Source: Branchiostoma floridae
Taxonomy: Eukaryota > Chordata > Leptocardii > Amphioxiformes > Branchiostomatidae
Assembly: GCF_000003815.2 (NCBI RefSeq)
Contig: NC_049994.1
Location: 11,689,376 to 11,753,375 of the forward strand
Direction of reading: 5' to 3'
Length of the DNA: 64,000 nucleotides
Part shown: positions 10,612-23,900 of the stretch, in pieces
Layout: each line of letters starts with the position of its first letter
How positions within the stretch are numbered: position 1 is the first letter of the stretch
Notes under the pieces: model-generated
What the model was told of the DNA's origin: nothing
The model's database searches: none
What the model saw: the letters and a program-made list of their open reading frames with translations, nothing else
Program-made: the position numbers and the translations under genes

Positions 10612-13600
10612 AAACCAAATGCAAACACTTGGAAACTTCAGGCTACTGAAATAAGTCTTTATCTGCACTGAAATATCTAGAAAGGTAATGACTGAGTACA
10701 GAACAGCAGGCAAACGTTACAGTAGAAAACTAAAACAACTACGTCTTTGAAGTATTGTTATGAGTAACAAGAGCAGTGACATTCACATCGAAAGAAACAG
10801 GCTTGTATTGCTTTTTGTTAATAACAATTACACAAATGCTATTTGTGCAGTTTGATTGTGGAATGTTATTGTCCGTGGAAAGTTGTTATCTGCATAGCTT
10901 AGCTACTCCTGTCATTTAGTGCTGAATGGATTAAAACTTGAGCAAAATAACTTTATATGGAAAGTAGGATGTTGCAAAATGATTGTGAAACTGCAGTGAG
11001 GCTATTACGAAGTGTGTACGCCCAGAAATAGAGACTTCTCAATTTACGTGTTTTTGGCTGAAAAAGTCTGACAATCTGTATTGTATGGCCAGTGTAACCT
11101 CCCGTCTGTATTGTCAGTAAGTGTTGTTCAGATGTATCATCATATCATTTCGTGTCAGTACTGCAGCCAGGCCGAGGCCTTCTCATTTTCTTCTGGCAGG
11201 TCCTTGGAGATGTTGTAAGTGTTGTTAATATTGAATAAATATTCAACTCCAGGGGAATTTGTTCATCATTTATTACTTGTATATTACCTTCATTAAAGGT
11301 TCCTATAGAAATTTTCCTTTAACATAGCGAGGGAAAGACAGTATGTGGAGAAGGACAACCTCAAGCCAGCCGTTCACACTTACCGCCACATCTTCAGAAA
11401 AGACGCTGGAGTCGAATGTTCCCCGCATAGGAACTTTATTAACCGACACACAACAATAGCGAAGTAAAAACCTAGTGCTCCAAATATTAAGTACACTTCC
11501 TCGTCCATAGGTGCGGCGTACAATGAACACATCATCCTAGTCTCTGTCTGTGGCAGTTATAAGAAGATGAATCTTGTCCAATGTTGTTTTTTCTGCGTTA
11601 ACAAACACAGTAATATAGCTACTATATGGTCATTGCTAAGTATCCCCCAAGACCCTAGAGAATATGGCTAGGTCAGCACACCTCTTTACTGTGCCCTGTA
11701 ACACACTTAATGACGACCTCTCTAGCGTCGTTTTTGTTTCTAAACGTGTTTGACGTACTGCTTATTCTTGTAATCTAATAGACAGCACAGCACTTACGAC
11801 AGCCGTGAGTGTGTTGTTCCTAATACGTTGCAAAAGTAAAGACCATAACATCATCAACTCATATAACTCTACTGCTCCACGATAACACCACATAAAAAAC
11901 GTTCCTACTAAGGTCTTCTCAAGATTGTCTTCAAAAGCTTATTTTGATATCTGAAGTGTATATACCCCAGGGTTACTGATGACTAGTGATGAGAGGTGTA
12001 GGGTACATGAGCGGCAATCTGTGCTCGACAACACATCTATATTGCAACAGCTCTTCTCGCTTTACGCCACAGTGGGCACGAAAGGTACTTTTGATATTGC
12101 AACGCGTTCTGGTGTATACCCGGGGGAGGAATAAGCTTACCGGGAACCAACCAGGAAGAATCGCGGGTGTGAGCTCCCATTTTACGTAAAATAAAATTGC
12201 ACATTATCTTTAATAAATAAAACAAATGCTCAAAAATTACCAGCCATTCTGATTAAGATATTTTGTCAGGGCATCTTGAAGTTCCTACATTTTCTTATCA
12301 CGCTCCTCAGTATAAGTCAGATGGTCAAACGTCATCCCTTCAGCACTTTTTCACCTCATTAAGGGACAACGATGGTCTGGGGACGGACCTAAAGTACAGC
12401 CTGTGTTTCCGCAACCGTATAAGGCAGGCGACCTACGCATCTGCGCGACTCGAGGGAAAGATAAGACCTAGGCTGGCATCCATCCGTAGATAAGGATTTC
12501 ACTCCTTCGCCTTCGTAGATAAGGATTTCACTTCGAAGTTTCCAAGAACAAACCGTTAATGCGACCAGCATGCCGAGAGATCTTCCGCTATATCAGCAGC
12601 AGGTTTCTTGAAGACGGGCTATACTTCGGAATTACGTGTGCAGTACACCGGATTGTGGAGACAGGTATGACATTTCCGGTTCATCGAACGATATCTACTG
12701 TAGTCTACTGTTAGAACTGTTGAGACAGCTCTTTATCTGAATCAGTGAAGGAGAAGTTTCCGATCGGATACGGAAATACGGGAAATTCATCAGTTGTCGT
12801 TATAATTATGTAGGTCATAGACTCAGTCAAAGCAAGGAAGTCAACCTCCTTGGTCAAAGGTATTCGGTTTCAAATCATTATCGTTTGCATTGCCCTCTCA
12901 GTGATTTGTTTTCCATGGGCTACATTGTATAGCTTTCCATATTATATCTACTACGTTCACGTACATGATCAAGTGTGTATAGGGCTTCAAAAATTGGGAG
13001 AAAAATTAGCACGGAGAACAAGGTTTCTGTGCTCAACTTCGCTGTCTATCACTGTAGAAAATGACTAATCAAATGAAAGGTACTTGACCCATATTCAACT
13101 GAAGATTATTCAGACACGAACCCTATTTTTCTTTTCAGTGCCACAGTGAATTGCCCTATCCAGTTAATGCTTAGGCAATCTCCAATAAGGTAGATGAGAA
13201 AACAATACCAACGCCTCCCCTGTTTATGAATAGCCAAGATAATACATATTGATTTGATGAGCCCTTTGCAATATATATGAGACGATACATTTATTTAGGT
13301 CACTGAATCACATGGGACAGAATCAGATGGAAAGCATTAGCGGTGAACAAGGCAAACTAATTATACAGATCATTACTTACGCCCTTTGATTTGCATTTTC
13401 ATTGTACCATTTTCAAGAATCGAAGGGCTAAAGTTAAGTGTGTAGAAAAGTATCTTTTTCAAGATTGGACTGCAGATAATGTGAAGATATAATTTATATA
13501 CAGACATACCTGCCCAAGACGACCACCCGGAGGACCGGGCAAAAGCTGTCGATTTGGTCAGGTGGTAGGTTAGAAGAGTATCGACTCACAACATGCCAGA

Positions 13601-13740
13601 TGCATAGTTTAAAAGATTTTGTTGTGTTTAATGGCAAATAGCAAGCACACGCACGTGCATCCTCTGCCATCATTATTTTCCTGATATACTGACGAAACTT
13701 TATCCCTCATTGAAAAGTGAAAACTGATTTTGTTTTTCAG
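10612..13740. other. GPCR 1 3' end and spacer to GPCR 2
   Basis: A polyadenylation-type AATAAA lies at 11234-11239. A short tandem duplication containing GTAGATAAGGATTTCACT occurs at about 12485-12540. A weak donor, GAGACAG|GTATGA at 12665, could end an untranslated first exon of GPCR 2. No other coding exon was recognised. Confidence 0.4.
11234..11239 (+). terminator. Candidate polyadenylation signal of GPCR 1
   Basis: AATAAA about 620 bp after the stop codon, on the coding strand. Transcript evidence would be needed to confirm use. Confidence 0.35.
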
Positions 13741-13744
13741 AACA

Positions 13745-15192
13745 ATGCCAGAGATGAATGCGTCTCTGGATCCTAGTGGCGACTTCCTTACCAATTGGAC
13801 AAGCGTGTCTACTACAAACTCCAGTAATTTCACAACAGAGATACCTTCTACTGATGCCGTTACTGTAGCGCATGACACACTCAGTACAGAAACAATTTCA
13901 ATCTTTGTAGAGCTCATTCTCGCTGCTATAGGTATCATAGCGAACTCTCTCGTCATTTATGTTATCGCGAGATATCGCGAGATGAGAACAGTGCCAAACG
14001 TTTTTGTTTTAAACCTTGCCCTGGCCGACCTTTTGTATTGCTGCGAGTTCGTCCCCATTTGGAACGCTCAATACTTTTTGCCAAACAAATGGATATTCGG
14101 ACAGGCTATGTGCACAATAACACGGGCGCTATACGGTATTTGTGGAAACGCAAGTATCCTGTTCGTGATAGCCATGAGCATAGAGCGGTATCAGGCTGTA
14201 GCAGACCCGATCGGACATCATCAGCGAAGTTCCAAGAAGCGAACATGGCTCATCAGCGCCGGCCTTTGGATGGTGTCAGTCATCTTCTCAATCCACATCA
14301 TCGCCTTCTCTAAGGTCGAAACGTATGGCACTCATAAAGGATGCAAATCAGATCCAACAAGTGTTGCACCGTATGAAGACTACATGAAAGGAATCCTGAT
14401 CTATCGGTTCGTGGCGTGGTGCATCCTGCCACTGTCCATCCTGGTGCCGTGTTACTCTAGGCTGTACTACAAACTGCACCACGGTGATCATGATGTGATC
14501 CAAGCTGATTCATCTGCAGCTGGATCCACGGCCAAATCTCGAAACCGCGTCACGAGAATGGTGACGGTTGTTGTGGCGGTGTTCACCGTCTCCTGGATGC
14601 CGTTGCACATCGTCTATCTGGTCAAATATGGCTTCCATCTGTACAGCGTCCCTGAAGGTATTCTGTTCTTACAATACTTTTTTTTTTAAATCTAGGTTTA
14701 TATAATATTAGGTTTGGGGCCACCTATAGCTACCAGCTTGTTTTGGAACTGCAGGGGCTCTTTTGTCAAAATTTTTCCAAGGAGAATAACCGAAGAGAAG
14801 AACGAGGGATTTCCATGATATTTATTATGCAATTAGCTTAGGCAGGGATGATTTATTTTCATAATTGATGCGAAAGTGCCATAATTCTTTATTTGGAGTT
14901 GAGGTACAAAACTGAGATCTGGGAGAGGGTTGAATAGATAGTTTGGGAGAGAGAGAGAGAGAGAAAGATAACGGTTATTACAAATTTTACAGAATATGTT
15001 ATGTTGAAGTCAAACACTGTATAATAATCTAATAAAATGATTTTTGTTTTCTCAGGGCACCATGATCCACTGGAGCTGTTCGTGGCCATGCTGTCCTCCA
15101 CCAACCCCATGATCAACCCCTTCCTGTACGCCCTGCTGGGAGACAAGTTCCGCATCTACATGAAGAAGGTCCTTTGCTGCGGCCGCGGGTAG
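13745..15192 (+). CDS. Class A GPCR 2, tandem paralogue of GPCR 1 with a short C-tail
   Basis: Coding exons 13745-14657 and 15056-15192 give 349 aa. The acceptor TTTTCAG at 13740 lies 4 nt before the ATG, exactly as in GPCR 1, and the phase 1 intron is at the same codon (CCTGAAG|GT). Motifs are the same: ANSLV, LNLALAD, ERY, FTVSWMP, NPFLY, CC. The protein stops directly after CCGRG, where GPCR 1 continues for about 65 residues. The stop sits in CGCGGGTAG, which also contains a possible donor (CGCGG|GTAGGG), so a third tail exon is possible though none was found. Long stretches of TM4-TM5 DNA are nearly identical to GPCR 1, while the N-terminus and intron differ. Confidence 0.9.
14942..14966. 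repeat. Short (GA)n microsatellite
   Basis: About ten GA units in the GPCR 2 intron. Confidence 0.85.
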
Positions 15193-16795
15193 GGTAACGG
15201 TGGATTATCAGTCCCAGGAATTGCTTATATATGCCCTCTGTAGACATTGACCCTGCCATTGGATGATACAGTTTTATACCAACAACTTGGCTGGTTCTAC
15301 TTACCACCTCTAGGTGGCGTTGCAGTGAGAGAAGAATGGAATATGGCTAAGATTGTATCCACACTCCAGTCCACTCGGGTATGGCTAAGGACTGATTCGG
15401 AAGTAGATTTTCAGAACCAGAAAATCTTTTTAGACGGTTTCCACGTAATTTCTGTACGCAAAGTGAAGCTAGTTAATGAAGCATGAAGCTTGACGGTGGG
15501 GCATGAGAAGTTGTAATATATTATATCAATATAGACGTTGAAAAAAATGTTAATAATATGAAAACATACTGCAAAAAATCTGGTGTTTAAGTGTGATTAA
15601 TCTTCGTAAAATAGTGGTTAGGGTAAGGGAGGGGTGAGTATTAGAGTTAGAATTGGGATCAGGATTTGGGGTCAAGTTAGGTTAGGTTATATGATATCAT
15701 ATTGAATACTACAACAAGCACAACACATGACAATAAAGAAATAAGTTATTAGCTTGAAATGGAAATGTATATAAAAATGTTTTGAATGTTGATTTGCTGT
15801 AATCTAGGCAACGGTCATTCAATTTGATTTGACGCATTCATTGTTTTGTGCATGCACAAACTAGACACAGATATATTTAACGTTTGTGATTCCTAGTATA
15901 TAAACTTGTATGAACTATGAATACGAATAATGAAACCTCTCATATGTCGATGAGTTAATCATCAGCCCGCGATGATGATGATGATGATAGTTATTAGAGT
16001 TTACATCATATCTAGATGTACAACTGCAGTTTACGAATCACATTTTACCCACATATTGATATAATTTTTTTCATACTTATGATATGAGAACGATCTTCTG
16101 ATCATTTGATAGGTTTCCTAGACCAAATTCTCTTTAGATGGCCTTACATGAAACAGATGTGTACCACTTTATATCATCCATAAAATCAAGTTTATTACGA
16201 GACATATTACATCAGGGGATATTACAAGACAATCTCCGATTATCTGTTCCAGCGCCGCGGTTCGCTCCAGCATGTCCCATATGTATGGATTTTCCCACGG
16301 AACAAATCTGATCAGGAGTACTTCAACTGCAATGAAATTGCCCCCCAAACGACCGTTAGAAACTCAATAATCTGTAGATTAGCAGGTGATTTATATGAAA
16401 TAGATAGGATTAACTAAATCCGATTCCAAACTAACTCCAAAATGACTCAAAACACAGCAAATGCTGATTGAAATTCATAGTCTCTTATCTTCTAACACCT
16501 TGGCAGGAATTCATTTGTTTGAGCCAATACTTTATCGACGCTACTTACATGTACAATATCACGTACATGCATATATGAGTCGAATCAATAGTCATAATAT
16601 AGTTTTATCAAAGTCAAAGAGTACATATTGATAACAGAGATATTCTGAGTAAAATTGCAAATTTCAATTCATTCACTAATGAATTTTCGAATGTCAGCTA
16701 CGAAAAAGTAAACAGTTTTTGGCCTTTAAGATTATCTGGAGCGTGACCAATGGAGACGGTAAAAGTTGCAATAAAGAGGGACTTGGAATCATTAT

Positions 16796-16859
16796 GTTTT
16801 AAAAGCCTCTGGTGATCTGTGTGTTGGAAGTACAACAGATCACCAGAGGCTTTTAAAAC
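16796..16859. repeat. Perfect 25-bp inverted repeat with 14-nt loop
   Basis: The left arm (16796-16820) and right arm (16835-16859) are exact reverse complements containing AAAAGCCTCTGGTGATCTGT. Pairing continues outward imperfectly for about 7 bp (CATTATG opposite CTTAATG). The transcript would fold into a hairpin of about 35 bp. Confidence 0.9.
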
Positions 16860-17293
16860 TTAATGGACCATATGATAGATATCTGCGTTTCAAAATGACT
16901 GCTTGTTGTGAACGAGTACACCAATTCGATACAAAGATTGAATGTTTTGTAATTAGTATATTATACTAGTTGCAGAACCAACTTATATTTTATGTATAAC
17001 CAGTCAATCGACGAAACCAACACTTAATTTGGCCTAAATATCACTATTATCTGATATGAAACAATGACGAGTCGTAGAAGAATAGAGTAGTAGAGTCATA
17101 TTTCTGTATTATGATATTATCTTACATCCTCTGCATGCTTCTAGTATATTTCAAACATATTTAACATTCATGTTATAATAATAATCAACATAACCCTGTG
17201 ACAGAGAAAAAGGGCGATTCTCCCTACAAACCCTATATTCAAACAGTCTAGTATTGTAATGTACTTACTATGACAGTGCTTCTTGCGTAGATT

Positions 17294-17417
17294 GTTTCTA
17301 ACCTCCTTTGCAGACTTTCGAGGGAGCGGTGTTCATTTCTTTGTTAGCGTTGCAATTGATGCGGGGATTTCCTTAGCCCATGTTGAAAACCCCGAAAGTC
17401 TGCGAAGGGTGCTAAAC
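17294..17417. mobile_element. Small MITE-like inverted-repeat element
   Basis: The ends GTTT...CTTTGCAGACTTTCGAGGG and CCCCGAAAGTCTGCGAAGG...AAAC are inverted with few mismatches over about 28 bp, around a short core. No coding frame. Confidence 0.75.
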
Positions 17418-17934
17418 TATTTCACAATCCGATGCGGATCTCTGTAAAGTTGTAGTTGGAAAGATCGTGTTTTTGTTAATCCAGATTCCTACCGAGGTAT
17501 AAGAGGTTCTGATCATTATCACAGTTATACTGTAAAATACATACAAACTTGAATGTTGTTTAAAGCTTGCTTGACACGATAATTTCCTGTTCATAACCGT
17601 AGATTGTACAAGATTCAAAACAGTAAATTACATAACATGATAGTATGTAGTCTACGTAACATCACTGGTAGAATATACTTTAACACAAGGTGAATCTACA
17701 GCTATTAAATTTTGTAAATTTCAAACGTTGATTGTATCATAGCCACGCCTTTTGCAGTATAAGGTGGGGATATATCTGTTTCCATACCATCAGGCCGAAG
17801 GCGGTCATCAAAAATGTCGAAAACAGATAAGAATTATTGAATTACTTCAACGCATGGTCATGTAAGTGTAAGAGGAAGAAGAGATTTTGAAATGACTCCG
17901 AGAAAGAATGCCTATAAGTTATACTGTGTACAGC

Positions 17935-17940
17935 TTTATT
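17935..17940 (-). terminator. Candidate polyadenylation signal of the metalloproteinase gene
   Basis: TTTATT on the plus strand (AATAAA on the coding strand), about 35 nt after the stop codon. A very short 3' UTR is implied; a more distal site is possible. Confidence 0.3.
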
Positions 17941-17971
17941 TTATATTTATGACTATAATCTATATGAGGCA

Positions 17972-20900
17972 CTATTCTAATGTTATTTGAAAGATACAGA
18001 TGCTGAGAAACACAATTAAGCAAATAGACATGAGAGACCCTAATGGTAAAGAGTGCGAACTTGCCGACCGATAATACAGTCGGGTTGGCTGAGGCTGGAG
18101 CGGAATGTAGATGTCGTCATCATCTTCATCCGGGGACTGTGGCGGACAGTCCATCCAATGTTCCGCGGTGTATTTTGGGTACCCAGGAAGCACCAGGAGC
18201 GCTTTCTCACTGTACTTGTAGTAACGCCGTCCTTTGAAGAAATAAACGCTGTCTGTGGTGGGCAAAAATGGTAAAGTTAAACTTTGAACTAAGGCATGCA
18301 GTTTAACCATTGCCTTTTCTTTGACCCCTTTATAAATTGGAGCTTTTCAAAAGTTTGTAATTCCCAATAAATTTTCAAAAACGTTTTTCTAAAAGTATAC
18401 TCGATGATATTTACCATCATCAATGTACTGTGTTGCCGCGTCAACATTGTTGGGCACGCCCTTCCACACGGAGATGGGGCGGGGATAACCGTCGTCTATC
18501 CGGCCCAGCTCCTCGTCGTAACGCCAGTACCTTTCACCCTGTGGAAAGGTATAACGACAACATGTGCACTTAATATATATAAAGAAAGTTAACCTGACTT
18601 ATATATATAGTATTGGCAATGCAACAAGCTTAAAGTGTGCTACAGAAGAAGCGTACTTTTCACTTATGAAAGGGGATCAGAAGAAAAACAACGATCAGCC
18701 ATCTTGCCTTTTGGCCGGCACAGAGAAGGTTATAGATTATAGACACAGAAACAGAGAGAAACTGATAGAAAGAGAGAGTAAGAAAAACAGGGAAAGAGGA
18801 AATTTACGTATACAGACTCGACAGAGACGAGTGAACTTAATGAATCCTGGCGTGTGGAAAGCTAAATTTACATATAAATTGGTGTGTATTTGTATCTTTA
18901 CTGTCTATAAGTAGTTTTACCTTGAAAAAGTATGTTTTCCCGGTCGGTTGCCAAGGCAACGCAGCATCCAAGTCGCTAGGCAACCCGAAGTCTGTAGAGA
19001 TGTACCTCGGGTATCCCGGTTCCAGTTGGCGACCGTTGTATTTCCAGTATTTGGATCCTGAATTAACATTGATGGAAGAGGTTATCAATACTGCAGAAAG
19101 TCAACTAAATATATCTTATCATTATTGTATAAGAACCACCGATCGCGACCTCTGAACTGTACTTCCTGTCGCTCCGGCAAGTCTAATCTTTCGATTCATC
19201 TTCCTACTTACATCCTGACATTTTACTGACAGAGCCGCTTTCAAATAACTACGGACACACACTAACCCAGTGGCCAACAAATAAACAAACAGACAAACAC
19301 ACAGACCGGAAACAAAGACTCGAAACAAAGTATCTGAAATTGTCTTCATTCATAGTTAGAGTATAAAAGACCTGTTTCTTCCAGATCACTTCAGTGTCAC
19401 TGACGAAGGATAGTGGATTCTATCCGAAACGTCTGACCGCTTCAAAACCATATCCAGTTGCTTGAGTAACTACTTTTTGGCGTAAAGACTCGTATACGTA
19501 GTCATAAACATATGAAGTATAGAAGGACAATGGTGTATAGAAGTACCTCCGAAGAAGAACACGTAGCCATCTTTCCTCTCGTACCCAGCGTCGACCTTGT
19601 CAGGTAGGGCAGTCCACATTTTTGTAAGAAGAATAGGACCGTCTACTTTGTGGCTCTGTCTTCGGAAATACTGTATTCCCTGGGAAGAGACCAGTTACGC
19701 AACTTTCAAAAAAACTTTAAAAAGGCAAACCATTGGTATCAAGTGCCATGATAACTGAAAGCATTTCAAACTACTTTGTAGCCATCAACATTTTCTCTGA
19801 CATATGACACTTATGAGTAAATTAGAGAAGCTTGATATTCAATTTCAGAGTAAGTAATTTTGTTGATTTGTTGAAACAGGTCTATACATACATTCTGTGT
19901 CATCCTCACAATTCTGCCCAAAGCAATCTATTTCCTATATCTACAACCAGTCATGTCAGATATAACCAGCTGCTGCCGCACCGCGTGCCTGCGAAGCTGA
20001 TGTTACGCTGAAGGCTGGTTATACCGGTACCGAATGTACATGCAGATACAGATGTTAGTTACATCATACAGTGTGCACTTCACTGTACCTGAATAAAATA
20101 GGTGTCTCCTCGGAACTGTAACACAGCATCATACTCTGAGTCATGGCATTTCTCCGGCAACAGTGAGCAGACGGGTATCAAGGGATTCTTGCTTTTCCTT
20201 GAACCTGAGTAAACGATAAAAAAGATGTCATAAATTTAATCTGTTTCAATACAACAAAATCTGAACACGCCAAATTTGTAGCTTTAGTGCTGAAGCTACC
20301 TTCCCAATAATGACATTCGATGTTTTATGAGTCTGTCATTTTGAACTTTTCAAACAACAGTCGGGATCAGAATCTTTAACTTCTCAGTCTAGATACACTG
20401 CAATACATGTGCAATGCACAAAAGGCAGTGGTTTTCTGAAGCAACGTGCAAACTTGACCTGTTGGTCTAGAAACAGGGTTGCTGATCGATGAACGTTACA
20501 CAGTGTCTACAGTAAAGTTTACATTCTCTCCTTTTTTTTGTAACAAAATGTTCTCTTTTCTCATGACTCACCATACATAGCTTGAATTCCCTGTAAGTCG
20601 TCCGGGTGGATGCAGTACTTGTCTTTGTACATGTAGGCAGGGTACATGATGGTTCCCGGAACCAGGGTGTGGCCGAGGCCAAGGGCGTGGCCGAACTCGT
20701 GCGTGGCGACCTGGAGAAGGTCAACGCCTTTCCGGGAATGGAATGAAAATGGCATAGGTACATTTATTCCTGTGAAATACGATAAGCACACTAAAGCCAG
20801 ATGATATTCAGGAATTTAGGTAGAAAGAAACGAGGACAACAGAAACGCTGTATTACCACGATGCGTTCCCGTCGTCCATTGCTCGTCTCCGTCAAAGTGG

Positions 20901-23900
20901 GTGTCGCCATCAATCCCATACTTCTTTGCGATGCGCTCTGAGCGGGGAGGCATGAACGCATGCGCAAGACCAAGACCTGTGCCGCGACTGCAAAAAGAAG
21001 TAGAATGCTGCATCCATAAGTAAGAACAACAGACTTTCTTAGAAGACCTACGGCAAGCACATGTATATAGAGGCAATGACTGCACATGCAAAAGCACAAT
21101 TGTAGTTGATCTTTATTCTAACTTAATGTCAAAGACAGCAGTTTTTAATTCGTCATATTAAAGCAGATTTAGTCACAGTTATTCAATCATCCTATTTAGC
21201 TTAAACTATATATGAGTTATTCCGTAAAACATCAAAAAAGAAAACTATCCTTCGTTCAGAATATTCTAGAAGGCAAGCGGATGCAAAACAATATATTGTA
21301 ATAAAACGCATCAACATAAAAACGCAATCAAGTATCAGCATACAACGAAGAACACAACACTATATATCAAAACTCTTTTATTTTATTCTATACAAATTGT
21401 TTGAAATTATTTCTATTTCATGATCAAATCTTTGTCTTGACACATATGTAGATTTCACCTATAACTTATAAGATAAGGAGAAAACTTACTCCGGGTCCCA
21501 GCGCCCGTCAAACGGCGTGCCGTCCCCGTGGTCCCAGCGCGGGAACGCGATGAGCATATCCGCATTTCCTGACGTCACTTCCGTAAAGTCCAGCGGCGTG
21601 TAGTCACTCCATATTTGGAAGGCGTCGTGCATGATTCTGCGCACTTCTGATTGGCTCAGCCGAGGGGTGTACTCAGTTATCCTTTGTGCAATGAGAAAGT
21701 TATTTACCATTCAGATTTGTAATGGTAATTACCCAATAATGATTGACATCTAACTTAATTAATATTGACTTTTCTCTCAAACAAACTAAGTGTCTCATCT
21801 ACATGAAGAAATAGTTGAAATACAAGTAAATGTTTGAAAAAAATCAAAATCTATCAAACTAAATTTAGATTGAATAGCTTACGGAATCGTCTCTTTGTCG
21901 CATTTGGATGCGATCGTCTGGTACACTAAGTAGTACTGTTACTGTAATGATCATTTTTACTTGGTTGAATATGGATATCATACTTTCAATCGACTAATAA
22001 GAATAATAATCTATAATGATGATGAGAACTAGATAGCTCGGAAATCATGAGTTATCATGATTATCAATGCTGTTCCATATTGGATTTTTGTAGCCGTAGA
22101 TGGACCTACGAAAATACGTGTGACTGTTACATACTTGTACGTTATTTGGAATTTGTGCCACTTCGTCCCTGAGAGAACATAGGGCGCAACATCCACAGAA
22201 AGCCAGTCCATCGGGTCCTTAACGGAACATCTGAAATTGAATTATAGGGCAGTGGATATGCACAGAAAAGTACGTTTCTTCTGTAACTTTTTTTTTTAGA
22301 TTTTACTTCCGGAACTACATGTACCGTAGTTTGTTTCAAATTCTACATATTTGTGTGATTAAGCCCCGTTTACAAATCAAGAATTTAGCTCGGCCGAGTT
22401 GTCAGCGAGCTCTAAATTACGAGGAGGCATGACCCTGACGCCTACGAACAAATGGCAAAATCTCTTCGTCGGCATCAGGGTCATACCTCCTCGTAATTCG
22501 CTGGCAACTCGGCCGAGCTAAATTCTTGATTTGTAAAGCCCCCTTTAGAACACACTGTCAGGCTGTCAGGTCATTTTGTATAACATAGATACAAATCATT
22601 CTTACGTTTTCAGAGTTGGTATTAAAGGGAACTACATACATACTCCAAACATCTATTAAGTTGAATTTCCAACAATTAGTACATGTAGTGCAAAATTACT
22701 AGTCAACATTTATTCAATAAAGCAAACAAACCTTGGTGTATGCATTATTTTTCTCGTGACGTTGTCGACTTTTCCGGTGATAGGTATCCCATAATTCCTC
22801 TGCATTTTCACAATGGCGGCGGTCAGGTTGAAATCCACCGGTGGGGACAAATTTTCTGTTCCGTTTATCAAACGTCCCGGGTCTGTTTCTGATGGGTTCT
22901 CTTGTGCGACATAGCCGTACTTTGTGAGCCATCTCTGTGAGAAACAAAGCAGAAAATGATTAGTAGCTTACAAGTTTACCTGTTCAGCGTTCTACTCGTT
23001 TACCTCAACGTCTCTCATTTTTAAAATCCCCAAAATTCCTCTCAAAGCTCAGTACTTTTACTGGCTTTTTATCCTGACCTTGAAGTTTATTTTGACCTTC
23101 AGCGTACTCAGTATGATACAGTGCCCATGCAGATATGCCGATTAAAAAGGACTACTTTAATGAGTGGAAGTTTTCAATTCAACTGAGAAGTTACTAAAAG
23201 AAATAACTTTTTTGTTGGCTGGTTTCCTATTGATCCTTACCATCGAAAAATTTGTATCACAGACTAGAAGGACTGACGATAGTAGATGTGACTTCAGGGC
23301 CTTTGCAATCGACCGAAATGGCCGCAAACGTCCTGTAGCACGCTTTTTGTTATGATTTTACTTCCGCTGGTCCAAAGCCTTTTATGTGGCCATATTAGGT
23401 AATACAGTCGCCTATGGCGGACGGAAACCGTCTGAGAACGATGGTGCACATGTACAATAAAATAAAGCATCACTTCTATATAATATCAGCATTTTCAACT
23501 GAAATGAGAGCCATAATTTTACAACTAAAACTGTTAGGTCATCGTCAAGACAATAGCGCAGTAGCGCCCCTGACGGCAGACTTGTGTACTGCTCCCATTG
23601 CATACTTCCCCTGTTACCGGCCTTTGGATTTGAAAATTAAATCTCCAACACAAAATGAAAACAGACTTTCTAAATGCTTTGCCCAATCATCTACCCCCTT
23701 TCAAGATAATCCATTCAAAACTCCGACTACTCGATCTGCTGAAGATTCTATACATCCGTTTCGTGTATAAGCTGATAGTTTAGTCCCATATTATGTCATT
23801 ATTAGATACAGAAGAGCTTTGATGCAAACTTTCGTTAGCTGTGTAATCAAGAAGGTAGTCATGAGAGAAAAAAAAGCAAGGTTTTATCCAAGGGCAAATA

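Larger units (their letters stand above)
15193..17930. other. Intergenic region after GPCR 2
   Basis: Holds AATAAA at 15734-15739 (candidate GPCR 2 polyadenylation signal), a (GAT)n run at about 15969-15990, the hairpin at 16796-16859 and the MITE at 17294-17417. No supported exon. The open frame at 15247-15486 lacks any domain. Confidence 0.45.

Noticed and set aside
15600-15700. Telomere-like GGTTAGGGTAAGGG and GTTAGGTTAGG words
   Set aside because: Short and irregular; no array, so not an interstitial telomere block.
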